From Rubrobacter calidifluminis (lineage in GTDB: Bacteria > Actinomycetota > Rubrobacteria > Rubrobacterales > Rubrobacteraceae), in NCBI RefSeq assembly GCF_028617075.1, contig NZ_JAQKGV010000007.1, positions 62,001 through 126,000 of the forward strand: 64,000 nucleotides of DNA, in the 5' to 3' direction. How positions within the stretch are numbered: the stretch's first letter is position 1; every line of letters starts with the position of its first letter. Of this stretch, positions 8,084-15,903 are shown piece after piece. Under the pieces are notes generated by a model. That model was not told where the DNA came from. It did not search any database and saw only the letters and a list, made by a program, of their open reading frames with translations. A program made the translations under genes and the position numbers.

Positions 8084-10390
8084 TCAGCTCTTCTCTTCGA
8101 AGTCCTCCGGCGGCGCGCCGCAGACCGGGCACTCCTCGGGCGGCGCGACACCCTCCATCTCCTCGCCGCAGACGGTGCAGACCATGGTCACGGTCGCGAC
8201 CGGGTGCGGCGCTCCGCCGTCCGGAGCCTCTATCTTCTCGCCGGTGTCGCGGGCGAGCTCGGCGATGGAGATCTTGCCCGTGATCACGTCCTCCATCGTG
8301 TTCCGGGCCCCGGAGAGCGCGTCCTCGACCAGCGCGAGGTCTATGTGGTTCGTGCCGCGTTCGCGGGCGAGCTTCTCGGTCATGTTGCGCGAAATGTTGC
8401 GCATGAAGCCCTTAGGCGCCCGCTCCAGGCGCTCGACGGCCTCTTCGGTCCAGGTGAACTCCTTCGAGCCGCCCTCCGGGACCAGCTTCCCGGCCTCCTT
8501 GAAGGCCCGGTGGTCGATCGGACACTTCCCGCCGCTCTCGCGCTCGACCTTCTCCCTGGCGTGGTGCACCGGGCAGCCGCTCGCCTTCAGCTCGGGTGCC
8601 TCGCGCCCGGTCTCCTCCCGGTAGCACTGCTCGGCGTACTCGCGGGTTACCGTGGTGTAGCCCTTCTTGAGCGCGCTCTTCTCCACCCGGGCCTTGACCC
8701 GGCGCTTCTCCTGCCACTCCTCCAGAGAATCGAGGAAGGCCTTGGCGTCGTCGGTCCAGTGCAGCTCGCGCCCGTCGTAGACCCCGGAGCGGTTGAGGTT
8801 CTCACCCTCCGCGGCCCGCGCGATCTCGGCGTCGACCGGGTGGAAGTGGGTCGGATCGGACCCGCAGACCGGGCAGCGGGCGGGCTTGCCCTTCGCGATG
8901 TAGTGGCAAACGTCGCACTCGTAGCGGTCCTTGCCCTGCGCGGCCCGCCGGATCTCCTCCTGTACCTCCTCGGAGACCCCGACGAGGTCCCCCTGATCCT
9001 CGGCCTTGCCGAAGCCGCCGCGGCCGGAGGAGAGGATCTCCTCCTTCTCGGAGGAGCCGTTCTTCCCGTGACCGTTCGAGGAGGAGCCGTTCTGCTTCGT
9101 GCGCTCGTCGAAGTCCTGGAAGAGGGAGTCTATCGGGGCCTCCTCGCCCGCGGCCTCTCGCTCGCGGATCTGGTCGCCGATGGCGTGCATGCTCTCCATC
9201 GCCCCCGGCGGGAGGATGTTCTCTATCACCTCGTCTATGACGCTCTCGGTGATGACCGTGTAGCCCTTCTCGATCGCGTAGCGCAGGACGGCGCCGGTCG
9301 CCATCCCGACGACGAAGCCCGGCACCCGGTCCATCCGGGCCAGCGCCTCTTTGGTCCAGGTCATGTGCTCGGCGGCGGTGTAGAGGTCCGGCGCCTGGTA
9401 CTCGTAGTTGCCCACCAGCACGTTGGTCGGCAGGTAGCGCATCATGTTCTCCGAGTTGGACCCGATATCCATGTCCTCGTCGGAGTGGTAGCCGATGCGC
9501 CCCATCACGACCAGCGTCGGGTTGACTTCCTTGACGTACTTGAGCGTCTGCTCGAAGGGCTTGCCCGCAAGGAGCGTCGTCTTGAGGTCCACGCCCTCGT
9601 CGGCGGCTATCTTGCGGGCGACCTCCAGATGGGCCGTGTAGATCTTGGCGAGCCCGGAGTCGATGATCTCCTCGTGCAGTTTCTCCTGCTCCTTGAAGCG
9701 GAAGACCTTCTGCGCCTTGGTCGAGAGCACACCCGCGATGGAGTGGAACATCGCGTAGTGGAAGTAGGGGTCGAATACGGCTATCGCCTCGACCTCCCCG
9801 TCGAAGGCCCGCGCCAGGTCTATCGCTCTCTTGAGGCCCCCGAGCGACTTCGCCGAGCCGTCTATCGTGACCACGATGTGCTCGAAGGGGTTGCGGTCGA
9901 GGTCCTTGACGATCAGACAATCCGCCTTCTTCAGACGCCTGACCACCCGCTCGGTCACCGAACCGAGGACGGTGTCCTTGACGGCGGCCATGCCCATCGC
10001 GCCCATCACCACCAGGTCGTAGTCGCCGGAGTTGACGTCCTCGACGATGACCTTGAAGTTCTTGCCCTCCAGCGAGCGCCGCACGAGCTCCACCCCGTAC
10101 CGCTCGCACAAAGGCTCCAGCACGTCGATGTAGGAGTCGGTTATGATCTCCAGCCCCTTGGTGATGAGCTGATCGTGGATCTTGCGCTGGCGCTTCATCT
10201 CGTCCTCGTCGCGGAACTCCTCCGGGAGCCCGCTCTCCATCTGCCTGAAGCGCACGTCGTGCATCCTGGCGGCGTAGGCGTGGCAGCCGGCGACCCGCCC
10301 GCCGAAACGGCGCGCCACCTCCACCCCGATGACGCACGCCTGGTTGGAGTAGTCCGAGTTGTCTACCGGAATGTAGATCTCCTTGTACAT
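8084..10390 (-). CDS. Universal stress / PCP_red / rubredoxin-like fusion protein
   Basis: A 768-residue mosaic. Residues 1-162 and 168-328 are two UspA domains; each ends in a nucleotide-binding-type segment (VVMGAMG...GSVTERVV in the first). Residue blocks near 344-390, 545-590 and 647-695 begin WTKEAL, WTDDAK or WTEEAV and match the PCP_red fold (the small C-terminal domain of light-independent protochlorophyllide reductase subunits). C492/C495-C506/C509 and C738/C741-C754/C757 are two rubredoxin-like iron or zinc knuckles with GKPARCPVCGSDP and PEECPVCGAPPEDF. A Ser/Gly/Asn linker spans about 432-447. Nucleotide sensing joined to metal redox centres suggests a stress-response redox role, but the function is unknown. 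The ATG at 10390 has GGGAGCAGGGG upstream. Confidence 0.88.
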   Translation of the reverse strand: MYKEIYIPVDNSDYSNQACVIGVEVARRFGGRVAGCHAYAARMHDVRFRQMESGLPEEFRDEDEMKRQRKIHDQLITKGLEIITDSYIDVLEPLCERYGVELVRRSLEGKNFKVIVEDVNSGDYDLVVMGAMGMAAVKDTVLGSVTERVVRRLKKADCLIVKDLDRNPFEHIVVTIDGSAKSLGGLKRAIDLARAFDGEVEAIAVFDPYFHYAMFHSIAGVLSTKAQKVFRFKEQEKLHEEIIDSGLAKIYTAHLEVARKIAADEGVDLKTTLLAGKPFEQTLKYVKEVNPTLVVMGRIGYHSDEDMDIGSNSENMMRYLPTNVLVGNYEYQAPDLYTAAEHMTWTKEALARMDRVPGFVVGMATGAVLRYAIEKGYTVITESVIDEVIENILPPGAMESMHAIGDQIREREAAGEEAPIDSLFQDFDERTKQNGSSSNGHGKNGSSEKEEILSSGRGGFGKAEDQGDLVGVSEEVQEEIRRAAQGKDRYECDVCHYIAKGKPARCPVCGSDPTHFHPVDAEIARAAEGENLNRSGVYDGRELHWTDDAKAFLDSLEEWQEKRRVKARVEKSALKKGYTTVTREYAEQCYREETGREAPELKASGCPVHHAREKVERESGGKCPIDHRAFKEAGKLVPEGGSKEFTWTEEAVERLERAPKGFMRNISRNMTEKLARERGTNHIDLALVEDALSGARNTMEDVITGKISIAELARDTGEKIEAPDGGAPHPVATVTMVCTVCGEEMEGVAPPEECPVCGAPPEDFEEKS

Positions 10391-10626
10391 AGAACCCCTG
10401 CTCCCTAGCTTTCCAGGACGCGAGAACCGACGTCGATCACGCCAAGGCGGCTTTCCTCTCTACATCCCCGCAATCTATCCCTTACACCCCGCCCTCGCAA
10501 ATGAAAGCGTTCACAACACGCCAGTAGCAATCCCTGACATCGTCCTGCGGTGACATCTTCCATCCTCCCGATTCTACCCGCGCACTGGCGGAATATCACG
10601 CGCCGGGTGAGGGGTCCATCACCGCC

Positions 10627-11364
10627 TCACTCCATCTCCCGAAGAGTCCGGGAGGCGAGCACGAGGAGAGCGACGCCGTAGCCGATCAGGATGGCGAGGT
10701 TGGTCCACACGTCCCCCAGCTCTCCGCCGGGTTTTATCACCTCCTGGATGACCTCGTTGGCGTAGAGCATCGGGAAGGCGTGCCCGAGCCACTCCGCCCA
10801 CTCCGGCAACCTGTCCACGTCCACCAGAAAGCCCGAGAGGAAGACGGAGGGCAGTATGATAAGGGGCACGAACGGGAAGACCTGTCCCTCCCTGCGGGCG
10901 AAGGTGGAGACGAAGATACCGAGCATGATGGACGCTATCGCGAGCAGCCAAACGACCGCGAACAGCGACGCCAGCACGCCGGCGTCGTAGTCGAGCTTGA
11001 AGAGCCACAGCACCTCCGCGAGCGCGACGGCGGCCTGCAACGTCGCGAGCCCCAGGTACCCGAGCACATACCCGCCGATGATCTCGGCACGCCTGAAACC
11101 GTTCACGAACATACGCTCCATCGTGCCCGCCGTCCGCTCCTGCACGAGCGCGATGGCGCACAGCAGAAAAGCCATGAAGTGGACGATGAAGGCCGCCGCC
11201 GGGACGGCGTAGCGATCGGTGTCGAAGCCCTCCGGGAAGGTATCGAAGAAGATCTTGAGGAAGTACACGATGACGAGCGGCGCGACGATGGAGAGGCCGA
11301 GGAAGCGGGTGTTGCGCAAAAGCTGCCTGACGACCCGCCCGCCGACGGCGAGGGTGCGTCTCAT
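10627..11364 (-). CDS. ABC-2 type exporter permease
   Basis: A 245-residue integral membrane protein with six hydrophobic segments and the ABC-2 arrangement (amphipathic start, long cytoplasmic loop with VQERTAGTMERMFVNGFRRAEIIGG, the family's coupling-helix region, then PLIILPSVFLSGFLVDVDRLPEW). The ATG at 11364 overlaps the ATPase stop by 4 nt (ATGA) and is preceded by GGAGGAGGAGAG, so translation is coupled. It forms an exporter with the upstream ATPase, under the TetR regulator. The substrate is probably a hydrophobic compound or drug, from the usual role of TetR-linked exporters. Confidence 0.88.
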   Translation of the reverse strand: MRRTLAVGGRVVRQLLRNTRFLGLSIVAPLVIVYFLKIFFDTFPEGFDTDRYAVPAAAFIVHFMAFLLCAIALVQERTAGTMERMFVNGFRRAEIIGGYVLGYLGLATLQAAVALAEVLWLFKLDYDAGVLASLFAVVWLLAIASIMLGIFVSTFARREGQVFPFVPLIILPSVFLSGFLVDVDRLPEWAEWLGHAFPMLYANEVIQEVIKPGGELGDVWTNLAILIGYGVALLVLASRTLREME

Positions 11365-12164
11365 CTCTCCTCCTCCCCGATGATCGAGAGCACGACCGTC
11401 TCGAGCGAGTCGGCCTCCACGCTGAGGGCGCTTATCTCCCGCGCGAGCCCGTAGGCCTTCAGCGCCTGCGCGAGATCCTCGGGCCGCCCGCCGATGAGGC
11501 GCTCTTCTCTTCTTCCGTCCCACTCGACGACGAGGCGGGTCTTCCCCCGCTGGAGGAGTCGCCGCGGGCTGTCGGCGGCGATGACGCACCCCTGGTGCAG
11601 GATCGCGATGCGGTCGCAGAGCACGGCCTCCTCCATGAGATGAGTGCTGATGAACAGCGTGGCTCCGCCCCCGGCGAGCTGCCGGAACTGCTCCCAGAAC
11701 CGGCTTCTGAGCTGCGGGTCCACCCCGGCGGTGGGCTCGTCCAGGAAGAGCATCTCGGGCTCGTGGACGAGCGCACACGCGAGCGAGACCCGGTTCTTCA
11801 TGCCGCCGGAGAGGGTGTGCACGGGATCCTTCGCCCGCTCCTCCAGCTCGACGAACCGGAGCGCCTCCCGCGCCCGCTCCCGCAGGCCCGAAATACAGTG
11901 GGCCGCACCGAAGAACTCGACGTTCTCCTGGGCCGGCAGATCGTCGTAGAGCACGGGGGCCTGCGGCATGTACCCGATTCTGCGCCTCAACTCTCCTCTT
12001 TCCTCCAGCGGGTCGAGCCCGAGCACCCGCGCCCGGCCCCCGCTGGGGCGCAGCGCCCCCACCAGCGTCTTTATGAGAGTGGTCTTCCCGGCCCCGTTCG
12101 ACCCAACGAGCCCGAAGACCTCCCCTTTACGCACCGAGAGGTCCACACCCCGCAGCGCCTCCAC
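11361..12164 (-). CDS. ABC exporter ATP-binding protein (5' end apparently frameshifted)
   Basis: Walker A GSNGAGKTT, signature LSGGMKNR, Walker B EMLFLDEPTAGVD and switch His in ISTHLMEE are intact, so the fold is a normal ABC-2 ATPase of 267 visible residues. The only in-frame start is a GTG at 12164, with no good ribosome-binding site, yet the open frame upstream still encodes LEVERLEKRYGKVEAL, the usual first strand and A-loop Tyr of these ATPases. A well-placed ATG with GGGGAGG lies at 12208 but runs into TAG after three codons; one extra base would join it to this frame. Either the sequence has a 1-nt deletion or the protein is truncated. Confidence 0.82.
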   Translation of the reverse strand: MEALRGVDLSVRKGEVFGLVGSNGAGKTTLIKTLVGALRPSGGRARVLGLDPLEERGELRRRIGYMPQAPVLYDDLPAQENVEFFGAAHCISGLRERAREALRFVELEERAKDPVHTLSGGMKNRVSLACALVHEPEMLFLDEPTAGVDPQLRSRFWEQFRQLAGGGATLFISTHLMEEAVLCDRIAILHQGCVIAADSPRRLLQRGKTRLVVEWDGRREERLIGGRPEDLAQALKAYGLAREISALSVEADSLETVVLSIIGEEER

Positions 12165-12210
12165 CTTTCCGTAGCGTTTCTCGAGCCTCTCTACCTCTAG
12201 GCTTCCATCT

Positions 12211-12819
12211 CTACCTCCCCTCCAGCCTCAGCCCTTCCAGAAAGATGCCGACCATGTCCTGGAGATAGTCTTCGTCGGGCGGCGCGCCCTCCAGCAGCTG
12301 CGGTACGATCGCCTTGCCCATCATCTGTACGAAGAGCATCCCGACGAAGGCCCGGGCGCCAGATCTGGCATCGTGCGGGCGGAGCCTGCCGAGCTCCGCC
12401 TGACGTTCGAGGTAGAGCTCCAGAAACCGCAGCGCCCGCCCCAGACCACTCTGGAAGAACAGCTCCGCAACCTTCGGGTGGTGGGTGGACTCCCCGATCA
12501 TCAGCCGCAAGAGCTGCCTGCTGGAGGTGGCGTCGGCCGTGGAGAAGAAGGCCCTCCCGACCTCCGCCAGCACCTCCTCCGGCGGCCGGTCCAGCAGAGC
12601 CTCAGGATCGCGTATCGTTTGCAGCAGGGGGACACGCGACCTGATCGCCTCCCGGAAGAGCGCCTCCTTGTCCTCGAAATACCAGTAGATCAGGGCCGGA
12701 GACTGCAGCCCCGCCGCCTCCGCAATGCCCTTTATCGTCGCCCCCCGAAACCCCCTCTCCGAGAACTCTCCAAACGCCGCCTCGAGGATCTGCTCCCGTC
12801 GATCCCGTCCCTCACCCAA
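12211..12819 (-). CDS. TetR/AcrR-family repressor
   Basis: A 202-residue regulator: the N-terminal helix-turn-helix (EQILEAAFGEFSERGFRG, then TIKGIAEAAGL and the YWYFEDKEALF segment) is the TetR signature, followed by a helical ligand-binding and dimer domain. The start is TTG at 12819 with AGGAGG 5 nt upstream. It is the first gene of a leftward operon with an ABC-2 exporter; its stop lies 3 bp before the presumed ATPase start. Its own promoter is flanked by matching inverted repeats, so it very likely represses the whole operon and is released by the exporter's substrate. Confidence 0.92.
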   Translation of the reverse strand: MGEGRDRREQILEAAFGEFSERGFRGATIKGIAEAAGLQSPALIYWYFEDKEALFREAIRSRVPLLQTIRDPEALLDRPPEEVLAEVGRAFFSTADATSSRQLLRLMIGESTHHPKVAELFFQSGLGRALRFLELYLERQAELGRLRPHDARSGARAFVGMLFVQMMGKAIVPQLLEGAPPDEDYLQDMVGIFLEGLRLEGR

Positions 12820-12829
12820 AAGTACCTCC

Positions 12830-12883
12830 TGATTGATCGTTCAATCGTCAGTCCCAGTATATTCTTTATAGAACGATCAATCA
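12830..12883. promoter_or_regulatory. Paired TetR operator half-sites
   Basis: TGATTGATCGTTC at 12830-12842 and its exact inverse GAACGATCAATCA at 12871-12883 form a 13-bp perfect inverted repeat 28 bp apart. The first copy also contains a self-contained palindrome, GATTGA-TCGT-TCAATC (12831-12846), a typical TetR operator. One copy overlaps the -35 and the other lies in the early transcribed region. Confidence 0.75.
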
Positions 12884-12884
12884 A
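12856..12884 (-). promoter_or_regulatory. Promoter of the tetR-exporter operon
   Basis: On the minus strand TTGATT (12884-12879), a 17-bp spacer and TATACT (12861-12856) make a near-consensus housekeeping promoter about 35 bp upstream of the TTG start. The operator copies sit over the -35 and downstream of the start point. Confidence 0.75.
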
Positions 12885-12949
12885 GTATCGTTGGGAGAAG
12901 GGCGGTGGTCGGGATCGAGCCGGTGTGGTGCTGGTAACATAGCGCCACC

Positions 12950-13150
12950 ATGTCCGGACGAGAAGAGCTGCTTTCGCTTGAGAGCGCGATCACGGCGATA
13001 GAAGAGGCTGTTCAGGCGGTCTCGCGCGAGGTCGAGCGCGGCCGTCTGAGCGACGCGTCGATCGCCCGGCTCTCGCGGGTCGAGGCCGAGCTCAACCGCA
13101 GTCGGCTGACGCTGGAGAAGATCCTGCGGGAGGAGGCCTCCCGCGGGTAG
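12950..13150 (+). CDS. Small coiled-coil hypothetical protein (66 aa)
   Basis: A 66-residue, almost wholly helical, charged protein (heptad-like pattern LLSLESAITAIEEAVQAV, then ARLSRVEAELNRSRLTLEKIL). No domain is recognised; it may form a coiled coil or small helical bundle. A TAACAT -10-like box lies 9 nt before the ATG, giving a very short leader. It diverges from the TetR gene and its stop directly abuts the stop of the convergent MarP-like gene. Coding is supported by the consistent helical periodicity, but the role is unknown. Confidence 0.6.
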   Translation: MSGREELLSLESAITAIEEAVQAVSREVERGRLSDASIARLSRVEAELNRSRLTLEKILREEASRG

Positions 13151-14305
13151 TCACCGGGTGCAGGAGCCGGTACTCACGGGCTTCGTGCGTCCTGCAGCGA
13201 GGGAGAGGTAGCGCTCGACGACCTGGGTCGGTATGCCGTATCCGGCACGGTTGGAGTCGGCGCGGCTGGCGAAGATGGTGGCGACCACCCTGCCGCCGCC
13301 GTCCACGGCCGGGCCGCCGGAGTTACCGGGTCGGACGAAGACGCGGAAGCTGGTGACGGTGCGCTCCACCGGCCCGCGGTTGTAGGCGTTCGTCGAGATC
13401 ACCTGCTGGGTCTCGCCGGTGCGGCCGGGCTGGACGTCGAGGGGGCCGTTGTCCGGGAAACCTATCACGGCGACCGGCTCGCCCGGTTCTGGCACCCCGA
13501 GGGATAGCGGGCGCATCCCCAGGTGGTGCACCTTCAGGATCGCGATGTCGTTCTTCGGGTTGAAGAAGACGACCCGGGCGGCCCGCATCGGCCCCACGCC
13601 ACCCGGCTGCACCCGGGTGAAGCTCTCGCCGGCGACGACGTGGGCGTTGGTGACCACGGTGTTGGGAGCTGCAACCCAGCCTGTACCCTCCACGCCGTAG
13701 CCACAGGCCACGCCGGTCACCCGCACCACGCTCGAGCGTGCGTCAAGCACATCGGGGTCCTCGAGTATCCTGCGGGTCGGCGTCGGGACGTCGGCGCTGG
13801 GACCCTGTATCTGTGGGAGCGGGTCCAGCCGGGCCACCGCCCGGGTGATGAACCCGGCCGGCATCCTGTGGTCGAGCGCCTGCAGGATCCTGGAATCCCT
13901 GGCGAGGGAGCCCAGCCCGGTGAAGGAGGGGGCCTTAAGCGCAAAGCTGCCCACCACCCAGATCAGGACGAGCGCCAGGGCGAGTCCGAGCGCCGCCCCT
14001 CCGAACCAGTCCAGAATACCGGGTATCGGGCCCCTGAGACGTGATCTGAGGGCGTTGCCGAAGGCCCGGGCGACCACGTCGCCGAGGATCGCGAACGCCA
14101 CGATGCCCACCAGGGTGATCGCCACCCCGGAGATGGGGTTCTCGCCCTGAGGCAGGAGGAGCGGAGCGATCCGGGATCCGACCGAAGCGCCGAGCACCAT
14201 GCCGGCCAGAGAGAGGGCCCCGGCGAGAAAGCCGGTGCGGGCCCCCCGGAGCGCGACCAGGAGGGCGAAGAACACTATAAAGAAGTCGAGGATGCCCATG
14301 CGCAC
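13151..14305 (-). CDS. MarP-like CvpA/trypsin membrane serine protease
   Basis: Four hydrophobic helices in residues 1-125 form a CvpA/colicin-V-type membrane domain, followed by an extracytoplasmic chymotrypsin-fold protease with triad H222 (TNAHVV), D253 (KNDIAIL) and S329 (PGNSGGP). C201 and C382 flank the protease and are placed like the disulfide of mycobacterial MarP, the acid- and oxidative-stress protease, so the protein is probably redox-tuned and cell-surface facing. The frame starts GTG at 14305, but a -10 box TAGAAT at 14310-14315 puts the transcript start near 14304, so ATG 14299 may be used. It diverges from rlmN over about 60 bp. Confidence 0.92.
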   Translation of the reverse strand: MRMGILDFFIVFFALLVALRGARTGFLAGALSLAGMVLGASVGSRIAPLLLPQGENPISGVAITLVGIVAFAILGDVVARAFGNALRSRLRGPIPGILDWFGGAALGLALALVLIWVVGSFALKAPSFTGLGSLARDSRILQALDHRMPAGFITRAVARLDPLPQIQGPSADVPTPTRRILEDPDVLDARSSVVRVTGVACGYGVEGTGWVAAPNTVVTNAHVVAGESFTRVQPGGVGPMRAARVVFFNPKNDIAILKVHHLGMRPLSLGVPEPGEPVAVIGFPDNGPLDVQPGRTGETQQVISTNAYNRGPVERTVTSFRVFVRPGNSGGPAVDGGGRVVATIFASRADSNRAGYGIPTQVVERYLSLAAGRTKPVSTGSCTR

Positions 14306-14331
14306 CAGAATTCTACAGCCGGAGAGCGCAC

Positions 14332-14359
14332 TTTACCCTGGGAAAATCCCGGTTACAAT
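14332..14359 (+). promoter_or_regulatory. Leaderless promoter of rlmN
   Basis: TTTACC, a 16-bp spacer and TACAAT end 6 nt before the ATG at 14366, so transcription should start at the start codon itself. There is no Shine-Dalgarno sequence. Confidence 0.65.
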
Positions 14360-14365
14360 CGTCTC

Positions 14366-15406
14366 ATGCTGGCTCGCGAACTCCTCCCGGACGTACAGGA
14401 AGTCCTCGAGACCCGCCGGGAGCCCCCCTACCGGCTCTCGCAGGCTTACCGGGCGCTCTGCGTCTCCTTCGTGCGCGACTGGGAGGAGTGCACCGTCCTG
14501 CCGAAAGGCCTGCGCGACGAACTCAACGAGAAGGCCCCGGCGGCCACGCTCGAGCTGCTCAGGATCGCGCGCTCGAAGGACGGAACCCGCAAGTACCTGT
14601 TTCAGACCCGTGATGGACACCGTATCGAGACGGTCATGATCCCGGAGAAGGACCGCCGCACGGTGTGCATCTCGACCCAGATCGGCTGTCCGATGGGCTG
14701 CGCGTTCTGCGCCACGGGGCTCCTGGGGATAGAGCGCAACCTGAAGGCGCGCGAGATAGCCGAGCAGGTCTTCGTCGTAGCCCGGGACATCGCCCCCGAG
14801 CGCGTCTCGAACGTGGTGGTGATGGGCATGGGCGAGCCGTTCCTCAACTACCGCCAGATGATCCTGGCCCTGAGGGTCCTCAACGATCCGGACGGCTTCA
14901 ACCTCTCGGCACGCCACATCGCAGCCTCCACCAGCGGGCTCGTGGACAGGATCCGACGCTTCGCCGACGAGCCGGAGCAGTTCCACCTGGCGATCTCGCT
15001 GCACACACCCTTCGAGGAGGAGCGCCGCCGGCTCATGCCGGTCGCCTCGCGGCATTCGATCTCCGAGGTGATGTCCGCGGCCCGCTACTACGTCGAGAGG
15101 AGCCACCGCAAGCTCTTCTTCGAGTACACCCTGCTCGCCGGCGTCAACGACCAGCCCCGCCACGCCGAGGCACTCGCCACTCTGCTCGACCATCCGCTAT
15201 ATCACCTGAATCTCATTCGTTTCAACTGGACGGATACGGGCTTCAGCGCGACCTCCCGCAAAGGCGCCCGCGAGTTCCTCGAGATGGTGCGTGAGCTCGG
15301 GCTCTCGGCCACCCTCCGGCCGAGCCGCGGGGCGGACATCGACGCGGCCTGCGGTCAGCTGGCGGCGAAAGACCTCAGGGGACGGCCGGTCGCCACCACG
15401 GGCTGA
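14366..15406 (+). CDS. rlmN: 23S rRNA (adenine-2503-C2)-methyltransferase RlmN
   Basis: A 346-residue radical-SAM enzyme. The cluster motif C108-x3-C112-x2-C115 (CPMGCAFC) binds the 4Fe-4S cluster; C101 (TVCIST) and C329 (DIDAACGQL) match the two extra Cys of RlmN that carry out methyl transfer through an S-methyl intermediate. [10 protein letters not shown] and the N-terminal helical domain also fit. It methylates A2503 of 23S rRNA and, in some bacteria, A37 of certain tRNAs. The message appears leaderless. The PH-domain gene follows within 14 bp, so they may be cotranscribed, a chance association as far as function goes. Confidence 0.95.
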   Translation: MLARELLPDVQEVLETRREPPYRLSQAYRALCVSFVRDWEECTVLPKGLRDELNEKAPAATLELLRIARSKDGTRKYLFQTRDGHRIETVMIPEKDRRTVCISTQIGCPMGCAFCATGLLGIERNLKAREIAEQVFVVARDIAPERVSNVVVMGMGEPFLNYRQMILALRVLNDPDGFNLSARHIAASTSGLVDRIRRFADEPEQFHLAISLHTPFEEERRRLMPVASRHSISEVMSAARYYVERSHRKLFFEYTLLAGVNDQPRHAEALATLLDHPLYHLNLIRFNWTDTGFSATSRKGAREFLEMVRELGLSATLRPSRGADIDAACGQLAAKDLRGRPVATTG

Positions 15407-15419
15407 GCGAGGCACCAAC

Positions 15420-15899
15420 CTGCACGCCGAGCCCACACACGAGCTCGATCCCCGCTCGAGAACCCTCTGGCGTATCAGCGGGGCCCTGATCTCACTCCTC
15501 CCGTTGGCCGGGGGTGTGGTTGCGAGCTGGGCCCTGATCGCGCGGGCGGATGTCGTTGCCTGGGTCGCCGCTCTGCCGGTGGTGGCCGTCTGTGGGTTCG
15601 CCTTCCTCTCCGTCGCCGTGGTACCGGAACTCCGGTGGAGGAGGTGGAGATATGAGCTCCGCGAGGAAGAGATCGACCTCAAGCGAGGCATCCTGTGGCA
15701 GAGACGTACGCTCGTCCCGCTCTCGCGCGTCCAGCACGTGGACACGAAAAGCGGCCCGCTGCAGCGCCGCTTCGGTCTCGCGACCGTGGAGGTCTACACG
15801 GCCGCCGGTCCGGAGGAAATCCCGGAGCTCGCCCTGCCGGTGGCCATGGAGGTGCGCGACCGTATCTCCGAGCTGTCCCGCACCGCGGAGAGACTCTGA
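15420..15899 (+). CDS. YdbS-like membrane protein with bacterial PH domain
   Basis: Two adjacent hydrophobic helices, then a short beta-rich bPH2 domain with the family's pattern YELREEEIDLKRGILWQRRTLVPLSRVQHVDT and the later GPLQRRFGLATVEVYTAAG. Homologues are about 160 residues, which fits a start at 15420, but the codon there is CTG; the only conventional start in frame is an ATG at 15291, deep inside rlmN. It precedes the YdbT-like gene by 4 bp, the usual ydbS-ydbT pairing. Members are membrane proteins of uncertain role; some affect resistance to antimicrobial compounds. Confidence 0.82.
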   Translation: MHAEPTHELDPRSRTLWRISGALISLLPLAGGVVASWALIARADVVAWVAALPVVAVCGFAFLSVAVVPELRWRRWRYELREEEIDLKRGILWQRRTLVPLSRVQHVDTKSGPLQRRFGLATVEVYTAAGPEEIPELALPVAMEVRDRISELSRTAERL

Positions 15900-15903
15900 G
15901 AAC

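Noticed and set aside
8204-10408. 734-codon plus-strand open frame opposite the stress fusion
   Set aside because: Shadow of the minus-strand gene; composition is repetitive and no domain is visible.
10405-10599. 64-codon minus-strand ORF before the stress fusion
   Set aside because: No ribosome-binding site or recognisable features. The 236-bp gap at 10391-10626 more likely holds only promoter sequence.
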